A stretch of 49,068 nucleotides of DNA from Marinilactibacillus piezotolerans (lineage in GTDB: Bacteria > Bacillota > Bacilli > Lactobacillales > Carnobacteriaceae_A): contig NZ_FOSJ01000017.1 of assembly GCF_900114235.1 (NCBI RefSeq), forward strand, positions 1 through 49,068, given 5' to 3'. Both the position numbers and the translations under genes were made by a program. Position 1 is the first letter of the stretch, and every line of letters starts with the position of its first letter. Under the pieces are notes generated by a model. It had not been told where the DNA came from. It saw only the letters and a list, made by a program, of their open reading frames with translations, and searched no databases. Shown piece by piece: positions 38,153-45,882 of the stretch.

Positions 38153-38193
38153 AAACCTACTGAACATCTGGAATGGTAGTATTCAGTAGGTTT
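38153..38193 (+). terminator. Terminator of msrC
   Basis: The arms AAACCTACTGAA (38153-38164) and TTCAGTAGGTTT (38182-38193), 12 bp and perfect, are followed by TTATTCTTG. It can also work for minus-strand transcripts. Confidence 0.8.
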
Positions 38194-38633
38194 TTATTCT
38201 TGTCTATGAAAAATCAGGTTGTTCTAATTCCAGTTCTTCATTTTGGGATAAAACCACTTATTCATTTTATTTAGATTATCCAGTGATAACCATTCTTAAT
38301 AATCATGTTTATCCGATAATTTTATATCTTGAAAATTATTTATCTTAACACTATAAATAATTCCAGTAACTTGTTGATGGGTTTCATAATTAATGTAATT
38401 TAAGCATTTAAAATAATTTTGACTAGGTAGTTCTTTCTTGATCATAAACGAAGTATAATACATCGTTAAGCGAATTCTTCAATTAAAGACTATTTGCTTA
38501 TCCTTTTTAATAATGTCCTGATAACTTTTTTATTAATTTATTATAAGGACCTATGCTCTCCAAGTGTCTCTTAACTTTCAATTCTACCCAATCATTCTTA
38601 TTTCTCACCATAGATTATTTTGTCGTTAATTTT
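38194..38633. other. Gene-poor stretch with a decayed minus-strand coding remnant
   Basis: About 440 bases with no intact gene. The minus strand keeps pieces of coding sequence broken by stops and frameshifts (see the pseudogene at 38224-38463). Another in-frame stretch at about 38613-38507 reads MVRNKNDWVELKVKRHLE then ends at a stop. I see no promoter or RNA structure. Confidence 0.6.
38224..38463 (-). pseudogene. Nudix-hydrolase-like remnant
   Basis: Read from 38463, the minus strand gives SFMIKKELPSQNYFKCLNYI, then QQVTGIIYSVKINNFQDIKL, SDKHDY, an in-frame TAA (38296-38298), and EWLSLDNLNKMNKWFYPKM before the next stop. The order VTGIIY, LSDKHDY, EWLSLDNL resembles the C-terminal half of small Nudix hydrolases, where D/E-HD-x-x-W-x-x-x-D-x-L is common. 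The Nudix box itself is not visible. The upstream part is out of frame. I regard this as a dead gene; the family call is tentative. Confidence 0.45.
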
Positions 38634-39215
38634 TTATACTGTAGAACTAAATTTTACTTTCAACGATTTCTTGGCATCAATTATCAAACTTGGAAAAGTT
38701 ATTGTTGAAGAATTCCTTGGATCTACTTTTACTGATCGGAAAATATTGCCATCTTCTTTATTCCAATTAATTTGATGAAATACTCCATTTTTATCATGGT
38801 ACTCAAGCAGTTCACATTCAAATCCAGCTTCTGAAAACAGCTTACCTAAAGTCTCAAAATTATAGACCGTTTTATGTGAAGCTGCCGGATGATTAACTGG
38901 ACCGGGACCACCTACTTGAACAACTTTTCGGTATTCTTTATTAGGAAAGTAACCATCTGGAACAGCACATCTAAAATATCCGCCAGGTTTTAAATACTTC
39001 CAACATAATTTTGCTGCCGTTACTCCTTCATCATAAGTAAAATGCTCCCAAACATGTTCTGCTAGCAACACATCAATTGTTTCAATTTTAAAGTTTTCAT
39101 CCCATGATGCCTCTTCTAATACATTCAAATCCTGTTCTTGTGTGTGAATCCATCCTGGATTATTGTTATACTCTCCCGCTCCAATAACAACTCTTAATTT
39201 CTCCATGTTTCTCAT
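38634..39215 (-). CDS. Class I SAM-dependent methyltransferase, small
   Basis: This 193-aa putative methyltransferase has a short Rossmann core. Motif I is reduced (VVIGAGEYNNNPGWIHTQEQ, residues 9-28), followed by VLLAEHVWEHFTYDEG, an acidic loop plus helix, and YLKPGGYFRCAVPDGYFPN, the typical motif after strand 5. Such proteins are often annotated only as predicted methyltransferases; the substrate is unknown. AAAAGGAGAAA precedes the ATG at 39215. It starts 13 nt after the HD-domain gene and is probably in one operon with it. That partner gene carries an in-frame stop. Confidence 0.85.
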   Translation of the reverse strand: MRNMEKLRVVIGAGEYNNNPGWIHTQEQDLNVLEEASWDENFKIETIDVLLAEHVWEHFTYDEGVTAAKLCWKYLKPGGYFRCAVPDGYFPNKEYRKVVQVGGPGPVNHPAASHKTVYNFETLGKLFSEAGFECELLEYHDKNGVFHQINWNKEDGNIFRSVKVDPRNSSTITFPSLIIDAKKSLKVKFSSTV

Positions 39216-39228
39216 TCCATTTCTCCTT

Positions 39229-39891
39229 TTAGTTATCCTGTAAAAAGTAATATCCTCCTTCTAACTGAGTCAGTAAATCTTCATATGTTTGCATTTGCTT
39301 CTCAATTCTTTTGCGCCACATGGCTTTTGCGGTTACTGTTGCAAACTCCTCTTCAACACCCAGAAGTTTTTCTCTGCTTTCTAATCGTTCCTTTAAGTAA
39401 TTAATTTGTTCTTTTACTGTTTTATCATAAAATTTATGATAAGACAGACTTTCAAATGTTCGATAAATGTCGAATCGATCAAGGTTATCACTATCCGATA
39501 TTGTTAGAGCATTGATTGATAATTCTCCTCTATCCATTCCTGGATTTCCATCTACATGACTAGCAATACCAAGTAAAATTTCTTCTTTCTGATTTTCAGT
39601 TAAGTTTAATTCATTTAAAAAATCTTCAGATATTTTTGCACTATTACGTCCATGATTTTCCCAGTCTTCTTTACTCTCAAATTCTATTGCATAACTAATA
39701 TCATGTAACAATGCACCAATCACTACAACATCTTTGTCTAAATTTTCTTTTTCGGACAAATCCATAGCAATTTTTGAAACTCATAAGGTATGCTGATATC
39801 TATACTCTTTAGCATTTGGATTTTTCTTAAAATAAACACTATTATTATATGTATTCTGCAAAAATTTTAATGTTTTCTCTATGTTTTCCAT
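39229..39891 (-). pseudogene. HD-domain phosphohydrolase gene interrupted by an in-frame TGA
   Basis: The full frame runs from an ATG at 39891 (TAGGAGA upstream) to 39229, 221 codons, but codon 37 is TGA (39781-39783). Around it the frame reads YRYQHTL*VSKIAMDLSEKE. In HD-domain proteins the first metal His lies in exactly such an H-T-x-R-V segment, so the stop most likely replaced Arg (CGA to TGA). The rest keeps the HD pair in GALLHDISYAIEF, a downstream His in ASHVDG and an Asp in ISDSDNLD. Restart at the ATG at 39765 would give 178 aa lacking the first His, and no strong ribosome site is present there. It is probably a recent pseudogene or a sequencing error. Confidence 0.82.
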
Positions 39892-40004
39892 TCTTTCTCT
39901 CCTAACACTTTCTCGTTATTTTTATAGTTTTTGTATTTCTATTGATCAGTTTATCATATAGATCTTTTTAATTAAATTATTAATAGTTTAATTTTAGAAA
40001 ACAA

Positions 40005-40034
40005 AAAAGCCTGCACATTGCTGCAGGCTTTTTT
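40005..40034 (-). terminator. Terminator of rpsD
   Basis: The arms AAAGCCTGCA and TGCAGGCTTT enclose a short loop, with six or more T following on the minus strand, about 15 bp after the rpsD stop codon. It also resembles a terminator on the plus strand. Confidence 0.85.
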
Positions 40035-40047
40035 GAACCAGTTAAAA

Positions 40048-40653
40048 TTAACGGTTATAGTATTCAACGATGTATGAATCATCGATGTCCGCTGGCATTT
40101 CTTCACGTAATGGTAAACGTGTAAGTGAACCTTCCAGTTTTTCTTCATCGAAAGTGATGAAATCAGGACGACCGTATAATGATTCAACAGATTCTTTAAT
40201 AATTGTTAAGTTTTTAGATTTCTCACGTACTCCAACAACTTCTCCAACTTGAACGCTGTAAGAAGGTATGTCAACGCGTTTTCCGTTAACAGTGATGTGT
40301 CCGTGGTTTACTAATTGACGTGCTTGACGACGAGTAGTTGCTAGACCTAAACGGTATACTACATTGTCTAAACGTTGTTCAAGTAAGATCATGAAGTTAA
40401 CACCGTGTTTACCTTCACGAATTTTACCAGCTTTTACGAATAAGTTGAAGAATTGACGTTCATTTACTCCATACATATAACGTAACTTTTGTTTTTCTTT
40501 AAGTTGCATACCATATTCTGATAATTTAGTACGGCTAGTTGGTCCGTGTTGCCCTGGAGCATAAGGACGACGAGCTAATTCTTTACCTGTTCCTGAAAGT
40601 GAAATGCCTAAACGACGAGATTTCTTCCAAGAAGATCCTGTGAAACGTGCCAT
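40048..40653 (-). CDS. rpsD: 30S ribosomal protein S4
   Basis: S4 (201 aa) is a primary 16S rRNA-binding protein. It opens [26 protein letters not shown] and contains the S4 RNA-binding domain ([34 protein letters not shown], about residues 92-125). There are no zinc-binding Cys residues, so it is the Cys-minus form. TTGGAGGAA precedes the ATG at 40653. As in many Firmicutes it is a single-gene unit with its own promoter and structured leader. Confidence 0.98.
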   Translation of the reverse strand: MARFTGSSWKKSRRLGISLSGTGKELARRPYAPGQHGPTSRTKLSEYGMQLKEKQKLRYMYGVNERQFFNLFVKAGKIREGKHGVNFMILLEQRLDNVVYRLGLATTRRQARQLVNHGHITVNGKRVDIPSYSVQVGEVVGVREKSKNLTIIKESVESLYGRPDFITFDEEKLEGSLTRLPLREEMPADIDDSYIVEYYNR

Positions 40654-40818
40654 GATTGTATTCCTCCAATAATTTTTTTGGAGTAAAATAACGGGATAGA
40701 AATTCAGTATTACGTGCAGTTTCTATGAACTTTCGCCATTGCAGCCGCAGGTTACTCATTAACTTACCTTAAGAAACTGTTGACGCGGATACCATTTCTT
40801 GCTGCATTATTTTACACA
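40654..40818 (-). promoter_or_regulatory. S4 leader, structured 5' UTR of rpsD
   Basis: The transcript from the promoter at 40825-40853 has an untranslated leader of about 165 nt. In Bacilli the rpsD leader folds into a pseudoknot that S4 binds to repress its own synthesis. Position and length fit; I did not verify the pseudoknot. Confidence 0.5.
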
Positions 40819-40824
40819 AAGACT

Positions 40825-40853
40825 ATTGTACCTCTTTATAAATATAAAGTCAA
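40825..40853 (-). promoter_or_regulatory. Promoter of rpsD
   Basis: On the minus strand, TTGACT (40848-40853) and TACAAT (40825-40830) are separated by exactly 17 bp. This is a strong housekeeping promoter. Confidence 0.85.
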
Positions 40854-40872
40854 TAACTAGATCAAACTAAAA

Positions 40873-40913
40873 CCTCAAAGCAGTATCTAAAATAGATATT
40901 GCTTTGAGGTTTT
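40873..40913 (-). terminator. Terminator of the baeRF gene
   Basis: Arms of about 16 bp (AACCTCAAAGCARTATC on each strand) flank the loop TAAAATA, 30 bp after the stop codon, with TTTT following on the minus strand and TTTTT on the plus strand. Confidence 0.8.
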
Positions 40914-40942
40914 TAACAAGATTTATTGTTCATAAAAATTAA

Positions 40943-42070
40943 TTAAAATCTTAGAGTTGCTGCGATACCTGTATCGGAAGGCATACTCGCCTTATCAAGA
41001 ATATATACTTTACCGTTAGTATTCAAAACATTCTGAACTAGCTGATTAACATAGGCATTAATTTCTGCACCATCTTTATACTGTCCATTTTCATCAATTG
41101 TGCCATGTACTTGATAATGATCTTCAATCAGAAGAGTATCAATTTTACCTTGGATACTAGCCATTGCTAAATCATTATACTGTGCTTCCAAGCGAAACTC
41201 CGGTGTAGTTTCATTAAATTTTTCAACTAACGATTTGTAACGGCGATTTATAATCTCAGTCACTACTTCACTAGCTTTATCTTGAATTTGTGCACTTGAC
41301 AATTGTGCTGTAGATCCTTCAACTTTTGTTTCGTCCAAATGAGGATTTTTAGATATTTTTTCAAAATCAGAAATATTCTCAGGTAGCGCAAACAAGACAA
41401 GGGGCAATTCTGTTGGTTTTGTATAATTTTCATATACATATTTGTCTACTACACGAAAATAATTGTTCTGGTCAATTTGGACTTCATTACTTTTTTCGTT
41501 ATGTCCATGGAACATACCTTGTCCGGCAGCTCCGTTATAATCAGCGGTGTTTAATTCCCCGCCCGTCAGTTCTTTACCTAAAGCTTTTTCTAAATCTGTC
41601 GGAGCATCTTCAGGTAATGGTATTTCCTGGAGTTGTGTTCCACGGCCATTAAATAAGGTAAATTTATCATGGTTCAGTCCTAATAAATGATAATAACTCA
41701 CGTACTGAAAATTCGGTATCAACGGCAGCACATAAGCCTGGTTAGATACTACTACCTCATTGTCCACGGGTACGCTTAATCTATAAAAGTACGCATCTGT
41801 TTGTGTGACATAAAATACAACGCTGTCAGATACTCTTCTCCAAAAATCTGAATCATTACGTAAACCTTTGATTTGTTCTAAGAAAGTGTCACATGTTTTT
41901 TCATCATAAACATCACAGATTTTTTCTTTCGCTTCTTTTAATAAGTTTTGAAACTGGATCTGATTAGCTTCTGTTTCAAACGCATTAGCTTGAGCGTTCA
42001 GCGAAATGGATAAATACACCTCGTCTGATTTCATGATTTCATCTGTAGGAAATGCAAATAATTCTTTCAT
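40943..42070 (-). CDS. baeRF-type (eRF1-like) protein of unknown function
   Basis: This 375-aa protein resembles the bacterial archaeo-eukaryotic release factor (baeRF) families, distant relatives of eRF1/Pelota. The N-terminal part has the VSDSVVFYVTQTDAYFYRLSVP strand pattern. The middle contains GLNHDKFTLFNGRGTQLQEI followed by a histidine-containing loop (GMFHGHNEKSNE). The C-terminal L7Ae-like domain ends with YILDKASMPSDTGIAATLRF, the characteristic close of this fold. There is no GGQ motif. GGAAGGTGAAA supports the ATG at 42070. Proposed roles, such as ribosome rescue or hibernation, are untested for most baeRF groups. It is monocistronic. Confidence 0.78.
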   Translation of the reverse strand: MKELFAFPTDEIMKSDEVYLSISLNAQANAFETEANQIQFQNLLKEAKEKICDVYDEKTCDTFLEQIKGLRNDSDFWRRVSDSVVFYVTQTDAYFYRLSVPVDNEVVVSNQAYVLPLIPNFQYVSYYHLLGLNHDKFTLFNGRGTQLQEIPLPEDAPTDLEKALGKELTGGELNTADYNGAAGQGMFHGHNEKSNEVQIDQNNYFRVVDKYVYENYTKPTELPLVLFALPENISDFEKISKNPHLDETKVEGSTAQLSSAQIQDKASEVVTEIINRRYKSLVEKFNETTPEFRLEAQYNDLAMASIQGKIDTLLIEDHYQVHGTIDENGQYKDGAEINAYVNQLVQNVLNTNGKVYILDKASMPSDTGIAATLRF

Positions 42071-42221
42071 ATTTTCACCTTCCATATTCTATTTTCTTTG
42101 CTCTTATCGCTCGTAAACCTTTCAAAGATAAGATTAAAGAATACTATAAGTTCATCATATCTAATCTTTAAGAAATTGTCTAAAGATATGCAATAAGTAC
42201 GCCAGAATAAAGACTAATTAA

Positions 42222-42776
42222 TTAAGCACTTCTATTCATCGGACCTACTGATTTCAAAAAATCTGAATATAACATACCAAAAACCAGACTGTTGGTCCAT
42301 TCACCTTTATTCCAGTAATCCGCTATAAAGTATCCTTCTTTTCTCATTCCTAATCTTTCGCATAGTTTTTTTGAGGGACTGTTTCTTGAGTCGATGTTCA
42401 CTTGTATTCTATGAATATCTATCTCTTCAAATAATACGTGGATCAACTCTTGTAATGCTTCGGTTGCAAAACCATTTCCTGAAACCGCACGATTGAAACT
42501 GTACCCAAGTTCAACAGTATCTCGCATATCTGTATACCAAACATATAAGTCACCAATGACTTTATCTTGGGAAACAACGGCTAAGTTCAACATTTGATCT
42601 TGCTTTAATTGATTATTGCTGATTTTTACTTTGAAAAAATCCTGAGCCGTTTCAGAAGTCCATGGATCATGGAGCAAATAACGACAAGTTTCGTTATCTT
42701 TATAAATTGCCAAAGTATCGGCAAAGTCCTTTTCTTGAAAAGTTCTTATACTTAATCTTTTTGTTTCAATAATCAC
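42222..42776 (-). CDS. GNAT-family N-acetyltransferase (RimJ/RimL-like)
   Basis: This 184-aa acetyltransferase uses acetyl-CoA on an unknown amine, possibly a protein N-terminus. The RimJ/RimL-type layout is clear: ETKRLSIRTFQEKDFADTLAIY at the start, VELGYSFNRAVSGNGFATEALQELIHVLFEE with the acetyl-CoA loop, and RIQVNIDSRNSPSKKLCERLGMRKEGYF. The start is GTG at 42776 with AGGAGATAG before it. It begins 18 nt after DUF1054 and is co-transcribed with it. Confidence 0.92.
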   Translation of the reverse strand: MIIETKRLSIRTFQEKDFADTLAIYKDNETCRYLLHDPWTSETAQDFFKVKISNNQLKQDQMLNLAVVSQDKVIGDLYVWYTDMRDTVELGYSFNRAVSGNGFATEALQELIHVLFEEIDIHRIQVNIDSRNSPSKKLCERLGMRKEGYFIADYWNKGEWTNSLVFGMLYSDFLKSVGPMNRSA

Positions 42777-42794
42777 TTTCTATCTCCTGACTTT

Positions 42795-43436
42795 TTATTT
42801 ACCTGTCAAATTATTCTTCTCGTACCGATCTAATAGCTGTTTGTAAAGAGGAATTAACTGGACAATTGTTTCAAGTAAAAAAGCTTGCTGTTTTGACTGG
42901 TCATCAAGTAAAGAACTATTATTAGGAATAATCCTTCCAATTAATACTTCTCCTTTTTTCACAGTGATCATTCTTTTTATAAGTCTAGTTCCACTTTCCT
43001 CGGTAAGAGGCTCTACATTAGATTTAGTATGATCTCCAGAAATAACAAAGTCGTCCTTCAACTTTATCCAATTTTCTTTATTTTCAAGTAGACTTTCTCC
43101 CATATCTTTCTCATACAGCGGTTGATCAATTATAGAAACAAAAATAAAGACATGCTCTTCGTTAATGCCGATTTGAATATGAGGATATTTTTTATATCCC
43201 CTAGCATTACCACCTATTGCGCTCCAAGTCGATTCTGGGGGATTTGTGGTTCTTCTTCTATGCTGAGCTATATGAAAATACATTTTATGCCCAGTTTTTC
43301 CTTCGATTATACTAGCATAAATATCACCTAGATCTTGAAATATAGGCTGTATAACCTTACGAATAGCTTCCATTCTTTCTTCTAAATGATTTAATTGAAA
43401 TATTTGAAAATCTTCTTTTTTGTAAGTTCTATGCAC
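42795..43436 (-). CDS. DUF1054 family protein (YktB-like)
   Basis: This 213-aa conserved protein is of unknown function. The DUF1054 signature is visible: FQLNHLEERMEAIRKVIQPIF, then HIAQHRRRTTNPPESTWSAIGGN and YKKYPHIQIGINEEHVFIF. There is no signal peptide, membrane helix or catalytic motif that I recognise. The start is GTG at 43436, with TTGGAGGAAAAA upstream. It is the first gene of a two-gene unit with the GNAT acetyltransferase. Confidence 0.9.
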   Translation of the reverse strand: MHRTYKKEDFQIFQLNHLEERMEAIRKVIQPIFQDLGDIYASIIEGKTGHKMYFHIAQHRRRTTNPPESTWSAIGGNARGYKKYPHIQIGINEEHVFIFVSIIDQPLYEKDMGESLLENKENWIKLKDDFVISGDHTKSNVEPLTEESGTRLIKRMITVKKGEVLIGRIIPNNSSLLDDQSKQQAFLLETIVQLIPLYKQLLDRYEKNNLTGK

Positions 43437-43506
43437 TGTTTTTCCTCCAATATTTCTTGTCTCTATAATATAACAGAGATCTTGAGATCATGATTAAATA
43501 GTACTT

Positions 43507-43976
43507 TTATAATGATAAATCTATTTGCTCATTAATTTCTTCAATCATCAATTGCATAGATTGTAAACCACCAGAAAGACACCATATTTCAGAATTTAAA
43601 TAGATAATATGTCATTTTGGTAGGCTTTTGTTTCCTGGTTAACTGAATTTTCGCTAAGATCAGAATGATCGCCACCTACTGCAAGCGTTCTATCTCCAAC
43701 AAATAACAGGTCAGGATCTTCATACAAAACATATTCATATGATATAGACTGTCCATGAATCGATGATTCGATACTAGAGCCAATCGGAGTAAAGCCAAAT
43801 TTTTCATAGATCATTCCGTATCTGGAGTTTCCCCCAAAAGCTGAAAGACTCCCTTCGTTTAGTATTGTCACTAACGAAGAATAATTCACTAAAAAGTTAT
43901 ATCTTCTACACCCACTAATAAAGAAATCAGCAGGCTTAAGACTAAAAGTAAAAAGAACACATTTTTTCATTCTCAT
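43507..43976 (-). pseudogene. Decayed siderophore-binding lipoprotein (YclQ/FatB-like)
   Basis: The frame from 43976 opens with a lipoprotein signal peptide (basic MRMKK, hydrophobic stretch, lipobox ISGC at residues 20-23). It then jumps at once to the C-terminal lobe of an iron-siderophore ABC transporter binding protein: SLSAFGGNSRYGMIYEKFGF, HGQSISYEYVL and DPDLLFVGDRTLAVGG. The N-terminal lobe, roughly half of the protein, is missing. The frame ends early at a TAA (43596-43598). The next frame then gives YLNSEIWCLSGGLQSMQLMI to a stop at 43507, the expected C-terminus. So there is an internal deletion plus a frameshift. No permease or ATPase genes are nearby. A Fur box precedes it. Confidence 0.82.
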
Positions 43977-44025
43977 CTTCTTTTACTATATAGTGAATAG
44001 TCTAGCACTTTAAAGCTCTACTAAT

Positions 44026-44044
44026 GAGAATGATTATCACTATC
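44026..44044 (-). promoter_or_regulatory. Fur box upstream of the siderophore-protein remnant
   Basis: GAGAATGATTATCACTATC matches the 19-bp Fur consensus GATAATGATAATCATTATC at 16 positions. It lies about 50 bp upstream of the remnant's start codon, as expected for iron-repressed control. The dead gene was therefore probably an iron-uptake gene. Confidence 0.75.
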
Positions 44045-44101
44045 ACAAGTTAAGTATATTCAATTTATAGTGCACAATCAACCATTCACAAACTTTTCTA
44101 C

Positions 44102-44130
44102 AAAAAAAGAAGGCCTGACCCGCCCTCTTC
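44102..44130 (-). terminator. Terminator of the nudF-mtnN operon
   Basis: On the minus strand GAAGAGGGC and GGCCTTC form an imperfect GC-rich stem followed by TTTTTTT, right after the mtnN stop codon. Confidence 0.6.
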
Positions 44131-44136
44131 AAAACA

Positions 44137-44826
44137 CTATAAATCTTTTAAAATATTCAATACCATTTCAGCAGATTTTTTACCCGCATGCTCTATAAAT
44201 TCCCCGAAAGAAACAGATGCTTTTTCATCAGAAGTATCTGACAATGCCCTTACTACTACAACAGGAACTCCAAATTGATAACAAGTCTGTGCTACAGCAG
44301 CTCCTTCCATTTCTGTAACTAAGGCTTCCGGGAAATTTCCTTTTATATCACTTATTTTGTCTGAATTAGCTATAAATGAATCACCTGTAACAATCAGACC
44401 CTTGTTGATTAGCCACTCCATCTTATCTGCCGCTTTTGAAATTTTATTAATCAGATCACTATCTGCCTTATATCTGCTTGGCATCTGTGGAACCTGTCCA
44501 AAATCATATCCAAATATCCTGGCATCTGCATCATTGTAGGATAATTCGGTAGAGACTACTAAATCCCCAACTTTTAGTTCTTTTCCAATACCACCTGCTG
44601 AACCTGTGTTGATTATAACTTCAGCATTATATTTTTCAATCAATAAAGTTGTTGCAATCGCTGCATTCACTTTTCCAATCCCTGATTTAACTAAAACAAC
44701 TTCAACTTTATCGATGATTCCGTTATAGAAAGTCTGATTTGCAACAGTACTTACTGTCTTATCTTTTAATTTATCTACTAAAATATTTACTTCCTGTTCC
44801 ATAGCAGCAATAATTCCAATTTTCAA
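44137..44826 (-). CDS. mtnN: 5'-methylthioadenosine / S-adenosylhomocysteine nucleosidase
   Basis: MtnN/Pfs (229 aa) splits MTA and SAH into adenine plus the thio-sugar, clearing products of SAM use and feeding the AI-2 route through LuxS. Family motifs: IGIIAAMEQEVNIL at the start, VVLVKSGIGKVNAA, INTGSAGGIGKELKVGDLVV, the substrate Glu in TEMEGAAVAQ and catalytic Asp in RALSDTSDEKA. The start is TTG at 44826 with AAAGGAG nine bases upstream. It is the last gene of nudF / small membrane protein / mtnN. Confidence 0.96.
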   Translation of the reverse strand: MKIGIIAAMEQEVNILVDKLKDKTVSTVANQTFYNGIIDKVEVVLVKSGIGKVNAAIATTLLIEKYNAEVIINTGSAGGIGKELKVGDLVVSTELSYNDADARIFGYDFGQVPQMPSRYKADSDLINKISKAADKMEWLINKGLIVTGDSFIANSDKISDIKGNFPEALVTEMEGAAVAQTCYQFGVPVVVVRALSDTSDEKASVSFGEFIEHAGKKSAEMVLNILKDL

Positions 44827-44846
44827 TGATCAAGACTCCTTTATGT

Positions 44847-45095
44847 TTACGGTCCATAAATTGTATAAATTAACACGATGACCAATAATAATACAACCAC
44901 AATGATAGCTTGCGTTAATCTTTTCTCAACTCGTCTATATCGTTCCATTTCGTTGATTCGTTTTTTTGATGTTCTTCCTTGTTTAGACAGTTGACGTTCC
45001 TTTTTTCTATTTTCTTTTTTTATCTGTTTTTGAAGTCGTGTTTTTTCCTTAACTTCTTTTTGTTTCTGCTTTTTTAACTCTTTTCTAGATTGCAT
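44847..45095 (-). CDS. Small basic protein with a C-terminal membrane anchor
   Basis: This 82-aa protein of unknown function has two clear parts. Residues 1-60 are extremely rich in Lys, Arg, Gln and Glu, predicted helical and possibly nucleic-acid or membrane-surface binding. Residues 62-80 form one hydrophobic helix (LTQAIIVVVLLLVIVLIYTI), followed only by YGP. It is thus a tail-anchored protein with the basic part in the cytoplasm by the positive-inside rule. AGAAGGTATGAG precedes the ATG at 45095. It lies 13 nt after nudF and 20 nt before mtnN. I do not recognise a named family. Confidence 0.8.
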   Translation of the reverse strand: MQSRKELKKQKQKEVKEKTRLQKQIKKENRKKERQLSKQGRTSKKRINEMERYRRVEKRLTQAIIVVVLLLVIVLIYTIYGP

Positions 45096-45108
45096 ATACT
45101 CATACCTT

Positions 45109-45663
45109 CTATTTATATTCCTGTATTTTTTTCATCTTCCAATAAAATAATGCAAACACACTCTTAGAATCTCTTAATTGACCTTCTTCATAAGCTTTCC
45201 ATGCTTCTTCAAAAGTCAATGCTAATAGTTCTATTGTTTCATCCTCATCTTTTGGTAATGGATTCTCAACTTTTATGAGCTGTGCTGCTTCATAGATTTC
45301 CAAAAATTCATCTGTAAAACCTGGAGTACTATAAAAAGACGTAACAAAAGACCAATCCTGTGCCTGAAATCCAGTTTCTTCTTCTAATTCTCTTTTAGCT
45401 GTATTCAACCCATCTTCGTCTTCAACATCTTTGAGTCCTGCTGGAATTTCGATACTAATCTTTTCGATTGCTTTACGATACTGTTTAACTAATAGTAACT
45501 TCTGATCCTCAGTAAAAGCTATGACAGCTGCGGCACCATCATGTCTGACAATTTCTCTTTTAGATTGTTGTCCATTTGGAAGAAGTACATCTTCAACAAT
45601 ATATTTTGTTACTTTTCCATCATAAATGAGCTCACTTTTAATTGTCTTTTCTTCAAACTCCAT
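45109..45663 (-). CDS. nudF: Nudix hydrolase, ADP-ribose pyrophosphatase type
   Basis: This 184-aa Nudix enzyme probably hydrolyses ADP-ribose to AMP and ribose 5-phosphate. The Nudix box is AGLKDVEDEDGLNTAKREL followed by EEETGF (about residues 75-99); it has one residue more than the standard spacing before REL. The preceding VIAFTEDQKLLLVKQYRKAIEK and the later SFYSTPGFTDEFLEIYEA segments are typical of ADP-ribose pyrophosphatases. AGAGGAGTTGAG precedes the ATG at 45663. It is the first gene of the operon with the small anchored protein and mtnN. Confidence 0.92.
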   Translation of the reverse strand: MEFEEKTIKSELIYDGKVTKYIVEDVLLPNGQQSKREIVRHDGAAAVIAFTEDQKLLLVKQYRKAIEKISIEIPAGLKDVEDEDGLNTAKRELEEETGFQAQDWSFVTSFYSTPGFTDEFLEIYEAAQLIKVENPLPKDEDETIELLALTFEEAWKAYEEGQLRDSKSVFALFYWKMKKIQEYK

Positions 45664-45882
45664 CTTCTCAACTCCTCTATATACTATAAGATATCATACA
45701 ATAGATTACTTTCTTTTTCATTAATGAATACTGATTAATAAAAGAACAATTAAATTCTATGTGAATTCTACAGGACTCTTTTTAAAATTAAGCAATATCA
45801 TCCTTAGGTCCTATGTCACTCTTTTCAGCATTTATGATAAAATAAATATACAAATCATAACGAATCTTTTGGAGGAGCCAAT

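Noticed and set aside
39781-39783. TGA in the HD gene read as selenocysteine
   Set aside because: HD-domain proteins have no known Sec at this position, which is an Arg site in the H-T-x-R-V pattern, and I see no SECIS-like stem right after the codon.
44847-45095. Toxin of a type I or II toxin-antitoxin pair
   Set aside because: A short membrane protein could be a toxin, but it lies inside a housekeeping operon with no antitoxin gene or antisense RNA promoter visible.
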